Source: Theropithecus gelada
Taxonomy: Eukaryota; Chordata; Mammalia; Primates; Cercopithecidae
Assembly (NCBI RefSeq): GCF_003255815.1
Contig: NC_037673.1
Location: 157,427,732-157,491,731, forward strand
DNA length: 64,000 nt
Direction of reading: 5' to 3'
The notes below the pieces were generated by a model. It saw only the letters and a program-made list of their open reading frames with translations, searched no databases and was not told the DNA's origin. Positions 45,181-57,327 of the stretch are shown here, one piece after another; positions within the stretch are counted from its first letter, which is position 1, and every line of letters starts with the position of its first letter. The translations under genes were made by a program, and so were the position numbers.

Positions 45181-46014
45181 TATTACATGGGGAGCACCTG
45201 AGAGTCTTGCATGTTTGGTGCAGATAGCAGAAGGATGACTGCTTTATTGGGGTCATGGTGCAGTGATCGTGTGCTGGGATTGTAGCAGAAGCCAGAGCCT
45301 ACCCAGTTGGAGAATGATCCAGTAAAATAACTCTAATATCCATCTGGCTATCATGGCTAAAGGACATGAGAAATAGTAGTTGTGTTTGACCAGCCCAGCA
45401 CAGCCCTTGAAACAATTTCTTCTCGTCTCTTATCCTAACATTCTAATTCAAGAAATTTTATGTCAACAGATATAAGCCAGCATAGGGCAATCCTATCACA
45501 GAACTGAAAGAGGCCCTCGAAATGGCCAGGTCCAGAGCTCTGTCTTAGGGAACAGTAGCTCCATTGATTGCTTTCAGTAAGCAAACTTATCACCTGAGGC
45601 TGGTGTGGTTGCCTGCCCACAGAGAATCCTGAAGAGAGGAGAAAGTTCTGGCCAATCTGGCGAAATCCTAGAGACACAACTGAAGTCATTTGCAACAAGA
45701 CACTTCACTTACCAGGCTAAAGATGACAGGACACCAATAATTACCTAGAAAGTAGATTGGCTCTTGAGTATAAACCTCTGGCAAACTGAATTCCCAGTGG
45801 AATTTGTGTTTCCTTGAAAGTTTATTAAAATATGACATTGAAGAAGGAAGGCTGTGGGTTATAACAGTTCAAAGTTCTAATCCTAATTCTGGCCATGTGG
45901 CCTGCCTATTATTCCTTAGTTCCTTACACTTACAAGATGGCCATGGTAGGACCTCTCTCATAAAAGGGTTGAGGGAAAAGTAGTGGCAGCAGCAAACTTT
46001 TGAAGTTCATTACG

Positions 46015-46220
46015 GACCAATCACTATTTAAGCTCGTCATGTGTACTGATTTGTATAACTCTCACAACAACCCCAGGGGATGAGTTTATTACCATCCCCA
46101 TTTATAGACAGGGAATCAGAGTGGTTGGGAAAATTGCCCAAGGTCACACAGCTAGCAACTGGCAGTGCCAGCCACTGTAAGCCATGACCCACACCCTTAG
46201 CCACTATGATAAACTGCCTC
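46015..46220 (-). mobile_element. MIR
   Basis: One of the best MIRs here: GTATAACTCTCACAACAACCCCAGGGGATG, CCATTTATAGACAGGGAATCAGAG, GCCCAAGGTCACACAGCTAGCAACTGG, CACCCTTAGCCACTATGATAAACTGCC. Confidence 0.92.
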
Positions 46221-46684
46221 TTGCATATGAGAGAAATGCTTCTATCAGTGGCAGATATGAAGTAGTAAATACATTTTGACTATCATGCTTGTGTTATTAG
46301 TTCCTAGCATGGGATATAGTAGCTGCAAATTCTCCTAAAGAATTTAAAACAGTTTGGTTTCAGCCTTATAAACAATGTATACTCTAAGTTAGGACTGATT
46401 TCATGTTCTCCTTTGGTAAGTTGCATCATTTTTTTTTTCTTTATGAAAATATCTGTCATTTTCTTTAAAGGCCACAAAAGTAGGAAAATAGGAGTCCTTC
46501 AGAAACATTCTTCCTAAATCTTGGTAAACAAGACAAGTGGACAATGGTGAATAAAAGTGCACAGTTTCCAAGTAGCTTCATAGGCCTCATCTCATCAGAT
46601 GACATCCTGTGAAAAGCAGATGCCTGGTAATGTCAACTGATGTCTCCACAAGGATTGCCAGGTAATATAGCCCAGTAGAAGGCA

Positions 46685-46890
46685 TTGCACCTGGTGGATG
46701 AGAGCACGTGCTCCGAATCAACCAGTGTGCATTCTAATCTGGGTTCTATCATTTACCACACCTGGTGAGCTTGGAACTTTTAAATCTCACATTTTCAATT
46801 TCCAAAAACTGATAGTAGACAGGATAGTAGGCATTGGATAATCTACATGAGATCATCCAAGGAAGACTCTTAGGACTTAGTAAATTCTCA
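46685..46890 (+). mobile_element. MIR
   Basis: GAGAGCACGTGCTCCGAATCAACC, TGGGTTCTATCATTTACCAC and AGGACTTAGTAAATTCTCAATAAAAG. 46221-46684 and 46891-47639 hold nothing recognised. Confidence 0.7.
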
Positions 46891-47639
46891 ATAAAAGTTC
46901 AGTGCCAATATTGCTATTATCTCCATCGTGGCACAAGGAGTAGGAAAAGAATTCCTGGTAATTGTGGCCAGGCTTCAAGCCTGGGTCTTCAGAAAAGTAA
47001 TTCCCTTTTCATAATACAACATTGCTTATGGGCCCCTAGCTCCCCAGAAAATTGTTAGGACTCTGACTTGGCTCCTAATTCAAAAATTTATTCTCTCAAA
47101 GAGGCATTTCCTAAAATCTGCAAATGAAGAATAGCACAGGGAAATAGAACAAGGTAAGGAGCGACTTAAAAACAAGATCACAGGAGCCAACCTGAGGATC
47201 AGATATAAAATCAGATGTCTCTTAAATCAAACAGGGACAGGGCTGGGGCTGACGCCAGAAACGCTTAACACCCATTACAATGAAGAACACATAAGTGCAA
47301 TAAGGGACCCATAAAAACCACCAGCATGTGAAATACTGCCAAACGCTGTGTGGTTGCCAAGGAGGAAGCATCACTAGGCTGGATTCAAATACTTCTCTCT
47401 GCAAAGCAAATAGGCTGGGTGTTAATTAAAGCATGTAAGTTGATTCTTAAGGTAGTTGCCTGGAAAAAGAAATCCTGCCTAGAAGTCGCTTCCTCTGATA
47501 GATTTCTTTTGGAACTGTGGATTTTCTGCAAGTGAAATTCTCCAAATCAAACACACCTTCCTGTGTATTCCCTGCTCCCCATCGCTTGTGGAGCTGTGTG
47601 ATTTTGAGCAAGAGCTGTACTGTGCTGTTTTCTACATCA

Positions 47640-47815
47640 CTGTCACACTTAGTGCTTTGCAAAGGGCTAACATTACCTGTGCATCTCACAACCACCTCAC
47701 ATGCCATAGAGGACAGTAGTTATTATTCCATTTTACAGAGGGAAAAACATGAGAAATGCAGGCACTAAGTGACTTGCCCACAATTGCAGAGAGGAGTACA
47801 GCTCATAGAAACATG
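47640..47815 (-). mobile_element. MIR
   Basis: CACAACCACCTCACATGCCATAGAGG, TTATTCCATTTTACAGAGGGAAAAACATG and AAGTGACTTGCCCACAATTGCAGAG in antisense MIR order. Confidence 0.75.
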
Positions 47816-47832
47816 TTGTATGTGTTTCTACA

Positions 47833-47861
47833 TACATTTGGAATGGGGGATTCCAAATGTA
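47833..47861. repeat. Perfect 12-bp stem hairpin, G5 loop
   Basis: TACATTTGGAAT, loop GGGGG, ATTCCAAATGTA. Unexplained by any neighbouring repeat; 47862-48334 is unassigned. Confidence 0.85.
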
Positions 47862-48334
47862 GCTCTCTTCCCATCTTAAAAATGAATGACACCCAAAACA
47901 GAAAGAGATACGTGAGCAAAGTGCACTGGAAATTTAAGTGGGTGGCTTGATAAAGCAGGACAAAAAGGCGCACTTTCAGCTTTCTCAAATTGTATTGGCA
48001 TGACAAGTACCCCCACATCATTAAGATCAATACCATACCTGCTGTCTAGAAGGACAAGCTGGGGTGAGTCATAAATGTTGTCGCTTTTCAAGACTGGTGA
48101 GCAGAGCCAGTCTTACCACACCTTACTGTTCCGCAGGGGACTAAATCCATGTGATGCCATTTAGCCTTTTTATCTTACCTCAAGAATGAAATCAGCTGCT
48201 CCCTGAGCACTTAAAAATCCAGGTGTTCTTTACTTTTGTTTTTAGACCAAGATATTTACCTTCCTGAGGTGGATTGAGCAGAGTTATCGAATGAGAAAGA
48301 GGTAAACTGGTGGCCATGATATCTCCTGTTCCCT

Positions 48335-48850
48335 TCAATTACTCATTGACTCAACAAGCATTAGCCAAGGCCCTGCTATTATTAGAAACTCTGCCAAGCC
48401 CAGTGGACACAGTAGTGTCTAGGAGGTAGAAGACACGAAAGGTCTCTACACTCATGGGACTTTTATGCTAAGTGGAGTGTCAAAAAATAAATGGGAAGAC
48501 AGACTCTCAGTTGTGATAGGCATTATGAAAATAACACAGGGAGAGGAAGTGGGGGAAGTATCTTGGATGCTGTGATCTGGGAAGCTCTCTGTGAAGAGAT
48601 GGCCTTTGAGCCAAGACCTGATTAAAAATAGGAAGCTAATATTGGGAAAAGCCAAGGAATGAGTGTTCCAGGCAGAGGGAAGACCGAGTGCCGAGGTCCT
48701 GAGAAGGAAACGGACAGCAACAGCCAGGGCTGCTGGCTCACCATAGGTTGGCGGACCTGATATTAGGTGAGGGTGGGGAGAGGGCCAGGTTTAGAGTCAT
48801 AAGTCCAGTGAACTATGCTTTGGAGGTGAGACTGGCTCAGTGTCCTGCTC
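48335..48850 (+). repeat. Ancient interspersed repeat (L1M-like), long copy
   Basis: The most complete member in the window: CAACAAGCATTAGCCAAGGCCC, GTCTCTACACTCATGGGACTTTTATGC, GAAGCTCTCTGTGAAGAGATGGCCTTTGAGCCAAGACCTG, GGAATGAGTGTTCCAGGCAGAGGGAAGACCG, then AGGTCCTGAGAAGGAAAC. 48851-49194 is unassigned. Confidence 0.6.
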
Positions 48851-49194
48851 TTCTTTCTCAAACACATTTCCTTCCCTTTTTTATTGACTGCTCTAGAGCT
48901 TCAAGGATTAGCTTCACCCCTGAGCTGCACAGTCCCTGTATTCTTAATGGCACAGGCCATGGGTTACATATTTTTGACAGGTACTCTTAACAGTCTCCAA
49001 GCCCACAAGACCGGGCCATTGAGGTCTCAGAGGAAACCAAGCTTTGAATTAGTTATTGAGCATGGGCACTGGGGATTGGGGCAGTCACCTCTGTTCTGTC
49101 TGGACAAAGGCTATTTACAAACCCAAGTAGTTCCTCACCAGCCCTGTACACTTTGAAACTGGAAGACTCTTGGTCAAATATGGCCTCATCAACT

Positions 49195-49380
49195 GAAGTC
49201 AAGCGCATGGGTTCTGGGATCAGTAAACCCTGGTTGGTTCAGTTAACTTCTCTGAGTCTCACCATCCTCATCAGTAATGATAGATAACACCTGCCGCATG
49301 GGCTTGTAATACTATATAAAGTGCTTCTCAGTCATGCTTTGCAAATCATAAGGCTTCAATAAGCTCTCACCGTTATGATT
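49195..49380 (+). mobile_element. MIR
   Basis: AAGCGCATGGGTTCTGGGATCAG, CAGTTAACTTCTCTGAGTCTCACC and GTAATACTATATAAAGTGC follow sense MIR. Confidence 0.72.
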
Positions 49381-50984
49381 TTCATTAGGCACCATCATAA
49401 AAATCCCAAATTCTCCCTCTCTTCCCAACACACATTTCTTTGCATAGTGATTTTGTAACCTTTTGGGAAGAGGCCTTGAAATAGTACATGTAGTGCCCAA
49501 TGGCTATATGTTATAGACTATCCAGACAGGCAACTCATTTCCAAGCAGTCAATAGCTAAGGTAGAGGTTCCCTGCAAGGGCGCTCTGCTCATCGGCATGT
49601 GAAAGGTACCACGACCACACAGAGCTATCACCATTACCATCTGCAACAGCCCTCGTAACACAGTCACCTGTATGCCCTGGGCAAAGAGCTTTCCAAATAG
49701 ATAGAGGATTGGGGGTCCCTGGGATCCTGTTGCTGCTGGTGGCTGAGGATGAACACAGTTTGCAGCCCCAGGACCCAGAGTACTAAGGACAGCCTCAGAA
49801 GCTCCCTTTGAAGTAGCATCCCTGCCCCAGGCCAGCAACTGGTGGGGAGAACTGAGAAGACAAGACCACCCCCCAGCCTTAGAATCTAACAAGACGCTTA
49901 CCTCCTACCTCCTTGGTGTAAACTCCACAGCTGACAGGGAGGGTTGGCACTCCTTGGGCATTTTTATTCTGGTGGGACACTAGAGAGAAAGACTGAGCTG
50001 CTTACACCCCCAGATATCCCATCAAAGGGGAGCGACTGCCAGAGAACCTCCTTCTCATGGGTGGCTGGAGCAGGTGGTCCCCACCCATATAGAAGCCCAG
50101 CCTTCAGTATCACACGCCTGAACACGATTCCTCCACCCCAATTTCCTCCTCTCTGGGCCTGCTACAGAAACCTACTTAGCCCCACCCTCCTTATCCACTC
50201 TAGGCTCCTATTCCAAGCCCTGCATCTCCACCCTCCTCCCTTGGCTTCTGGCAGGACTGGCCTAACTAGCTCAGGCACCCCAGAGAGACTGCCTGTGTAC
50301 TGCTCCTAGCTGGTGGGTGGCTAGCCCTGGTCTCCACCAGCCCAGCTATGGCCATACAATTGATTTTGAGAGAGCACCTGGGTTAATTAGAGCCAGAACT
50401 TGGGACTTTGGCCCTGCTATCAAAAAGATGAAGAATACCTGTTTTCTAGTGTTTGATTAAAAAGCTATAGAAATATGAAGACCAGGTATCAGGAGGTGGG
50501 GTCTCTGCTTAGCTGCTGCATGAAATGGCTTTAATACACACCAAGTTGGCTCTGTCTTTGGTGCTAGAGATTTGGCCATATTGCACCAGTACCTCAAGGT
50601 CGCAAGCTTTTCTCAGGATGATGCCGCATCTACCCTTATTCTCAGCAGAGAGAAGTTGAGCAACAGGTTGAAATTTGCTCACAAGAAGTAAAGAGATTCT
50701 ATTTTTTCCTCTGTGTCGTGTCAGGGAAATCAGCAAGGAAAGTTTAGCAATGTACGGCACGTCTGTTATTAAAAAACAATTAGTCACCCCAATTAACAAC
50801 TGTTCCACTGAATCCACAGGTGGTCTTAAAGGTAACTTAAATATCCTTGAAAAAGAACGCTTATTCAGGTACCAAATCTAAAGATTTGGGATTCTATTTC
50901 CCTACCGGGCAAGTTAGTATTACTTTCTTCCAGAAATTGCCAGATTTTAGGATTCATAAGTCTTACCTGGAATATGAAAAATAC
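49381..50984. other. Unassigned, partly GC-rich sequence
   Basis: 49540-50360 is GC-rich and C/T-rich on the plus strand. Two open frames of 121-124 codons (minus 49518-49892, plus 49944-50309) are the longest non-transposon frames in the window. Neither shows a domain, a splice-bounded structure or low-complexity-free protein character. A decayed repeat such as an old L1 5' UTR is possible. Confidence 0.35.
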
Positions 50985-51110
50985 AGATTTCTGCACACAA
51001 TTCTCAATTCCAAAAGGGCCCAAGAATTCATATTTTAAAAAAAAATTCTTTGGGGTGGTTCTGATTTGGATTGTCTTGCACCTGTATACTTGAAGAACTG
51101 CTGCCTGAGA
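50985..51110 (+). repeat. Possible MER5-like fragment
   Basis: ATTTCTGCACACAATTCTCAATTCC, GAATTCATATTTTAAAAAAAAATTC and ACTTGAAGAACTGCTGCC resemble a degraded MER5 type. 51111-52094 holds nothing recognised. Confidence 0.35.
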
Positions 51111-52094
51111 ATAGACCTAAATTCTTTATTACCAGCTGAGTTGGGAACCAGCTATTTCACATTGTTTCCAACTCACTCTTCTACCCTCCCCTCAGGAATT
51201 CTGCAGCTGACTCCAGCTTCTCCCTCCTCCCTTTAACTCACAAATGAGCTTTGTCAGAGGAGAGAGCCTTGGCCTCAAAGATATTCCAGCTATAAGAGGC
51301 CTTAGAAATGATGTCATTAAACTGTTATTACACCAGCACTGACACTGAGCTCTAGGCCTGCCCTTTCTCCACCCGAGGCCCAGGCCTCACACCTCGTCAC
51401 CTCCAGGAGATCTGCAGGCCCCTAAAGATCACCTGTTCCAAAACCAATTTCCCCGTGCCAGCCCCTTCCCAGGCTCTCTACTTTTGGAGAAGAACCCAGG
51501 TGTGTGGGCCCCACACTCATCCTCTCCCTGCTCTATGGCTGAGGCAGTCTGTGTTCAGGTTCCTAATTTCTAGAGTCACATTCAGTTTTAGAATGAGATT
51601 CTCACATCCCACCTGCCCCACTAAGTGGAGTTACTATATGGGCAATTAGGTCTCATATGACGTTTGTTTATGTCACGCATTTAATCATAAGATAAAGACT
51701 ACAGGATCCATTTGATTCAAATCACATTGATTAAGCACTTAATATGTACAGGGCATCTTACTAGGCACAGCAAGGGGTGTGAAGAGGACCCAAGGTGTTG
51801 ATGCTGTTGTTGTTACTATAATTTGCTTTGTGTTACTAGTGAATTGGGTGGAGGGCACTAATGAGAGTAGGGAAACCTACCCTTAAATCTATATTTACCC
51901 AAGAAGACATGCTGTCTTGAGGCTGCTCATCCACGTCTCATTGGAAGCTCAGGTGATTTTGTGTATACAATAAAGAAACTAAAAAATGTTTCCTTGAGTC
52001 ACCTGTGCAGATCACAATTTTTTTTTCCCAGTACTTATCACCTGGTCTCTGACGGTATCATTCATCAGATGAAATTAATAGCAGCCTAGTCCAG

Positions 52095-52200
52095 TTGTTA
52101 CAAATACAGAATTTGGTACCAGACTTCTGGAATTCAAGTCCTTGGCTCCACCAGCTTTCAGCTGTGTGGTTTTGGGCAAAGTGCTGACTCTAGGAGTTTA
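52095..52200 (+). mobile_element. MIR fragment
   Basis: GGTACCAGACTTCTGGAATTCAAGTCCTTGGCTCCACC and GCTGTGTGGTTTTGGGCAAAGTGC. Confidence 0.6.
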
Positions 52201-52389
52201 CACCATGGCAGATACTGACATACAAGTGGTGAAATGACAGCTGGCATAAATGCTAAGGAGGAAAGACACCCAGGGCTGGGAAAGCATGTGAAGAGATTTG
52301 TCCAGGTCAAAGAGTCAGATTAGAACTGGGATGGAGTTAACAATGCAAAGGAGTGAGGTTGGCATCAGATTGTTTCAGGCAGAGAAACG

Positions 52390-52766
52390 CCATGCACCCT
52401 GTGTAGTGGTCAGTATTGTAGTAACAAATGATCTCCAAATCTCAGAAATTTCTACTACAAGGTTTATTAAAGGGAGGCTATGCATTGATTGAAGCAGCAG
52501 TTTCCCATTCAGGAACTCAAGCTGAAGGAACAGCTTCCTAAATGGGCTATGCTATTCTCATAGCAGAAAGAAAGACCAGGAGTACTGTGGACATTGTCCT
52601 GCCTCTTAAAGCTTCTACTTTGATGTGGCCTCTCTCATGTCTGCTTTTGTTGCTTCGGTCAAAGCTGAAAGTCGATGGGACAGGGATGCATGGATCTGCC
52701 ACTGGGGACATGGAAAGCTACACAGCAGTAGGCAGGAATGCACTCCTTTTACAGGGAAAGGGGTGG
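52390..52766 (+). repeat. Ancient repeat of uncertain family at the provirus edge
   Basis: GTCAGTATTGTAGTAACAAATGATCTCC to GGTTTATTAAAGGGAGG, then TGCTTCGGTCAAAGCTG, resembles a widespread old repeat whose consensus starts GTAACAAATTACC. The provirus is integrated at its right side. Confidence 0.35.
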
Positions 52767-53130
52767 TGTCAAGTTCTAACTGGGGTCCAAGGGGAGTTGG
52801 TGGGGTGAGTGGCGGGTAGCTGGAGAAACACTCAAGGAATCGTAGACAGTTTTAACATGGCTTTACTCTCTAAGTGCGAGTGAGTGTGGACATGAGTGAG
52901 CCTGGGGGTGAGCCATATGTACAGCTTTAGCAAGGTAATTATACCTTTTATAGACAATAGTGGTTCCGAGCAAAGCATGAGCTCACGTGTATGATCACCT
53001 AATGCACCGCACGTGGTGTGGTTACATAACGTGCAGGGTTGTGCGCCTGTGCTCCAAACCCACTGAGTTATGCTGCTTTGGAAGGCTGCCTCAGCCTATT
53101 CCTGACTAAAGTGCAGCCATCTCCCTTACC
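52767..53130 (-). repeat. 3' LTR of the provirus
   Basis: Matches the 59164-59514 LTR along its length: CATGGCTTTA, GAGCCATATGTACAGC, TAGCAAGGTAATTATA, ATTATGGTTACATAA-type segment, CTCCAAACCCACTG. The TG start has become GG (plus-strand end CCCTTACC), and the polyadenylation hexamer reads AGTAAA. Confidence 0.92.
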
Positions 53131-53149
53131 CTAGACTCCCTAGGCCAAG

Positions 53150-54542
53150 AGTGTCCTCCAGGCAGAGACATGTGCCTATAGGGCAGAGCCTTGAATCTAT
53201 AACCCACAACAACAATACAGAGAGCAACAGCTACTAGGATCCCAGTTATGCTATTTATATTAGGGTCCAGCACAGGCCAGAGCCTAGGGATGCCCCTCCA
53301 TCTCCGCAGGGGGTCATCAGTAAGGCTCCCTAGAAACTTAATGTCCCTTGAAGGGCTGCTGTTGTGTTCTGCTGACTGTCAGGGATAAAGGAACAATATT
53401 GTGTTCCTAAAAGGGCACAGGTGCCTCCTTGGGCAGCAGTGACTATGTCTAAGGCCATTCAGTTTTGTAACACCACCTTTCTGATCTGATCAACCGCATC
53501 CATTAACAGGAGGAGGGTCCCTCGGGTGTGATTCAGAACCCGAGCGATGTGCTCTGCAAAAGCAGTAACTTCTGCTTCTACAGTTATGACACCCACTCCA
53601 GCGATAGTCACTTCCAAGGTGTAGAACCACCAGGGGCCTCCTTGCATTCACAAAAACTGAGAGCATGGTGCCTCCCAGTTATGCAGGCATCTGGGCAAAG
53701 CAGGGAGAACAGTGCCAGGTACGCAAGGCCAACCTCAGGTACAATGTCCAGGCCAGTCTGTTGGTAAGTAAGGACACCCTGTGTTCCCAGTGACCCATAA
53801 ACTCCCAGGGGCCATAAAATCCATCAGGGCCTGACCTTGGTGGGGTCGCATGTTCCACCATACCTCCAGTGTGGTGACATGTGTTATGTTTACGCAGGCT
53901 GTGCTGGGTACCCACCCCACAGTGGTGTTACCCCAGTGTTGCTCTATGCACTGGGCCGGGGGTACTACCTGTTTCCCTGCTAGCCAGCCCCTCCCATCAT
54001 AAATGCTATGGGCCAGTCAGGGGCCGGGCATGCCGTGGGTCTTGCAGCATCCTTTGTCTGCAGCTTGCCGTGTTGCATTCCAGGTGTCGGCCATGGGAAT
54101 CAAAGTCTCCAGCCATGTCCATTTCTCTGCAGATGCTGAATGTTTGTGCCAAGGCAAGCCATCTGCAACTGCTCCTGGAAGGGTGGTGCAGATCCAACAG
54201 TTGGAAACATTGGTCACTTCAGCAAAGGTCTGGGCCCAGTCCACAATGCAGTTGGAGCATGTTAACCTATGGTCGAAATGACAGAGCAGGCACAGGTACT
54301 AACAGAGTTAAGTTATGTCCCTCAAGCAAAATACAGTCTAACATTTCACCTCTGGATAACAATGCAGACGCCAAGGGCTTTTGCCCTGGGAGATGGTGCC
54401 ACACTTTATCAGCACCCCATGGTTCCTTTGAGTCTTGTATCTGTGCCAAAGTCACAGGAAAGCTCATAATAGGCCACACAGACAGTACGTATGTCCCCCA
54501 GAGAAGGGTTCCTTCCCTGGCCATTTCTCTATGAACAATCAA
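53150..54542 (-). pseudogene. Endogenous retroviral env, disrupted
   Basis: The first frame (54542 to 54267) opens with a hydrophobic stretch (VLSVWPIMSFPVTLA) that fits a signal peptide. The surface-subunit part holds a CWIC motif (NCWICT, about 54185-54202) typical of gammaretrovirus-type Env. Further on, about 53460-53640 covers the transmembrane subunit: a small hydrophobic fusion-peptide-like run, a heptad region, and VVLQN, followed after a stop by AAQGGTC and a C-x6-[C]C-like motif in which one Cys is Tyr (about 53390-53430). A hydrophobic anchor (LVAVALCIVVVG) lies near 53205-53240. Several stops and frameshifts; no functional product possible. Confidence 0.82.
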
Positions 54543-55436
54543 CTACAGGGCCATGTATTGAACACCCAAGGAGTGACATGCAAGTCATAATGTAGGCCCT
54601 TCCCCCAGAGAGCTATGATGGCCAACCACTGGCAGTGGGGTCTTGGAGGGTCCATGGCCAAAGCCAGGTTTTCTGTTCCCCTGCCTTCAGGGGCCATTAG
54701 GGCAGGCAACAACAGGTTTCCATTCATCCCCATACCTGGTTGGAGGAGGTAATTCTTGGTTTGTATCTGCAACTGAAGGTGGCAGTGGGGAGAGGGGGCG
54801 GGGGGCTCGGGTGGGCAGCCCAGTGTAACAAAGCCTTCACCAGGGCCAGAACAGCCACATTTCCATGGCTGTTCATTCAATGTTTGGAGCACCAGGTCCA
54901 ACCTTAAACTCCAGCCCCACAAAGATGGGGGTGTGACATGCAAGCATAACCTATTTTTCAAAAGCCCATTATATCTCTCAATCATACCTGCAGCAAGCAG
55001 GTTGTACAGCACATGGAATCCCCACTTTACGTCCATTGGTTGTGCCCATTGTTGTACCTGTTGTCCAGTGAAATATGTCCCCCTATCACTCTCAATGGCC
55101 AGAGGGCAACCATTCAGGGCACATGAGTGTTGCAGGGCCCAGATGGTGTTCTGTTGGTCAGTCACCCTGCAACGGTAGGCGAACAACAGGCCTGTGGCCA
55201 TGCCCACAGCTGTTAGTGCATGTGTATACTCTTGCAAGTCAAGGCGCTTGACCTATCATTACCTGTGTAACACTGGGCAGCTTCCTCTGTTTAGGGTATG
55301 CCTGAGCACATGCCAGGCATTTCTGACAAGCCTCCCAAATGTCTTGTGTGGGCAGGGACAGACCCCAATGCTTATTGACCTGTTGCATCAGCTTACTCCC
55401 GATGTGTCCCAGTTTCCAGTGTAGCCACAAGGCCAC
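54539..55436 (-). pseudogene. Retroviral integrase region of pol, disrupted
   Basis: Frame 55436-55239 carries the N-terminal zinc finger (H-x3-H in LHWKLGHIG, then CQKCLAC). Frame 55237-54539 carries the catalytic core: Asp in IESDRGTYFTG (residue 51 of that frame) and Glu in GMIERYNG (residue 87), with exactly 35 residues between, the DX35E signature. The first Asp of the triad falls near the frame break. The C-terminal domain continues to a stop just before env. No dUTPase motif was found between integrase and env. Confidence 0.88.
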
Positions 55437-55689
55437 ATCTTATGTAGGTGCCTACTCTGACCATCGGATCTTGGCCAAGGCATCTGCCTCATCATTGCCA
55501 GGGGTGGTCAAAGGCATATGGCCTGACACATGATAAATAGTATTCTTTTTCTTGTGACCCATTTCCCAGAGGTCTTAACACATGGCTTGGCCCCAAATGG
55601 GTCAGTAGCCGACTAGCTACTTCTCTATTTTCTAGATAGTTAACGACAAGGTTAAGCCTCAATAGACTGCCCAGCTATAGGTACAGATT

Positions 55690-56150
55690 ACCACAGGTGT
55701 CAACTTCTTGGTGATCACCATCCACACTGTTCTGAGTTCAGCTCATTGGCTACTTTGTCCATACCTGGTTTCAAACCACATGGTGTCAGTACTAGGTTGG
55801 ACTGCAACAGCAGTCCAGGCAGCAATAGCACCTTGGCTAGATCCATCTGTGTACCATGCCCCATTGGGAATGGGGGAATGCCCTTCCTTAAACAGTGAAG
55901 GCTCAGGGTCTAGGGGTGCTTCAGGCCCCATGGCCTTATCTTGCAGTAGGACTACAGGCCCCAAGACCTCTTGCATCTCTGCTGCTAAGACATGTGTACT
56001 CAGTGTACTCTGCTGCTTCAAGTAGATGCCCCACTTTGCCAAAGTGGATGTCTGTGCTGTCCCAGTCTGGGGGGTCATTACCCAGGAATGCACCTATCTC
56101 ACTATCGGGTAAGTTGTCCACACGATGACTGCAGCCCGTCCTGTCATAAT
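55690..56150 (-). pseudogene. Retroviral RNase H region of pol, disrupted
   Basis: Frame 56093-55743 includes WYTDGSSQG (Asp at residue 83, about 55845-55847), the first catalytic motif of retroviral RNase H, after a proline-rich connection segment. The second and third acidic motifs are in other frames or lost. It lies between the RT frame and the integrase, as expected in pol. Confidence 0.82.
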
Positions 56151-56409
56151 TTAATAAGCCTGAAGGGCAATATATACAGCTGTTAGCTGTTTCTCTATCA
56201 TGGAATACTGGAGCTCAACTCCCTTCCATAGTTGGTACCAAAAGCCTACTGGAGTTCTCAAGACCTCCATGCAGTCCCACAGGTCCCAACCGGAACCATC
56301 TGTGGTCACATGCACATCCAGCTCAAATGGGCACCCCTGGTCAACTACCTGTAGGGCTTGTGCCTGCTGAATAGCTCACTTGGCTGCCAGGAAGGCAGTC
56401 TCAGCCACA

Positions 56410-57204
56410 TCATCCCAGTCTCAGGTAGCTCCCTTCTTTGTTAACCGGTGCAACGGTTTTATGATTTGAGCTAAATGGGGCACAAATGCCTGCCAATATC
56501 CCAGGAGGCCCACAAAAGTTTGCAGCTACTTCACCATGGTGAAGCCGGGGATATGCCTGAATCTGATCAACGATAGCCTCTGGGATGGCCTTTGTCTTAC
56601 CTGACCAGATAACTCCCAGGAGTCTCGCAGATAATCCAGGCCCTTGGACCTTGGATTTGCTGATGGCCCAACCACATGCAGCCAAATGTTGCCACAAGAG
56701 GGGCGCCACTGCTTCTAAATCTGCAAGAGAATCAGAAGTTAACATAATATAATCAATATAATGGAATAGGTTGACCCTTTCTGGACATTGCCAGGTGGCT
56801 AAATCTGTGGCAACTAGACCATGACATTTGATAGGGCTATGCTCATAGCCCTGCAGCAACACTGTAAAAGTCCATTGTCGCCTATCCCACGTAAAGGTGA
56901 ACTGTTCCTGGCTCTCTGGAGTGATGTCTATGGAGAAAAATGCATTGGCCAAGTCCACTACATAGTGGTGCTGTCCCAATTCCATTGTCAAATGGTCCAT
57001 CGAATCCATGATTGATGGTACAGCTGCATGCAAAGAGGGTGTTACTTTGTTCAGTTCCCGATAGCCCACTGTCATCCGCCAAGTTCCATCAGGCTTTCTA
57101 ACTGGCCACACTGGAGAACTGTAGGGGTTGTGGGTGCCACGCACTATCTGTACCTCCTCCAGCTTTTTAGTTGTCTCAGTTATCTCTGTATGTCCACCCG
57201 ACAA
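56410..57204 (-). pseudogene. Retroviral reverse transcriptase region of pol, longest open frame of the provirus
   Basis: 264 codons open. Fingers/palm motifs: VRKPDGTWRMTVGYRELN (residues 35-52), catalytic Asp in VVDLANAFFSID (residue 84), and HYIDYIMLT (residues 148-156), where the family has YIDD. The second catalytic Asp is Tyr (codon at 56749-56751), a one-base change that alone would inactivate the enzyme. The connection region follows before the frame is lost. Sequence character is ERV-L-like. Confidence 0.9.
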
Positions 57205-57327
57205 ATGGTACTGATGAGTGGAAGTAACTCGTCGGGGTTGTGGCAGGACCCGAGGCTAGTGATGCATATGTCTGCGCAGCACGAGCTTCACCACACGCAC
57301 CTGGTGTCTGAATTCCCTGGCCGTGGT

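Noticed and set aside
53881..54534. 217-codon plus-strand open frame
   Set aside because: It is the antisense shadow of the retroviral env region, where the minus strand carries the recognisable motifs.
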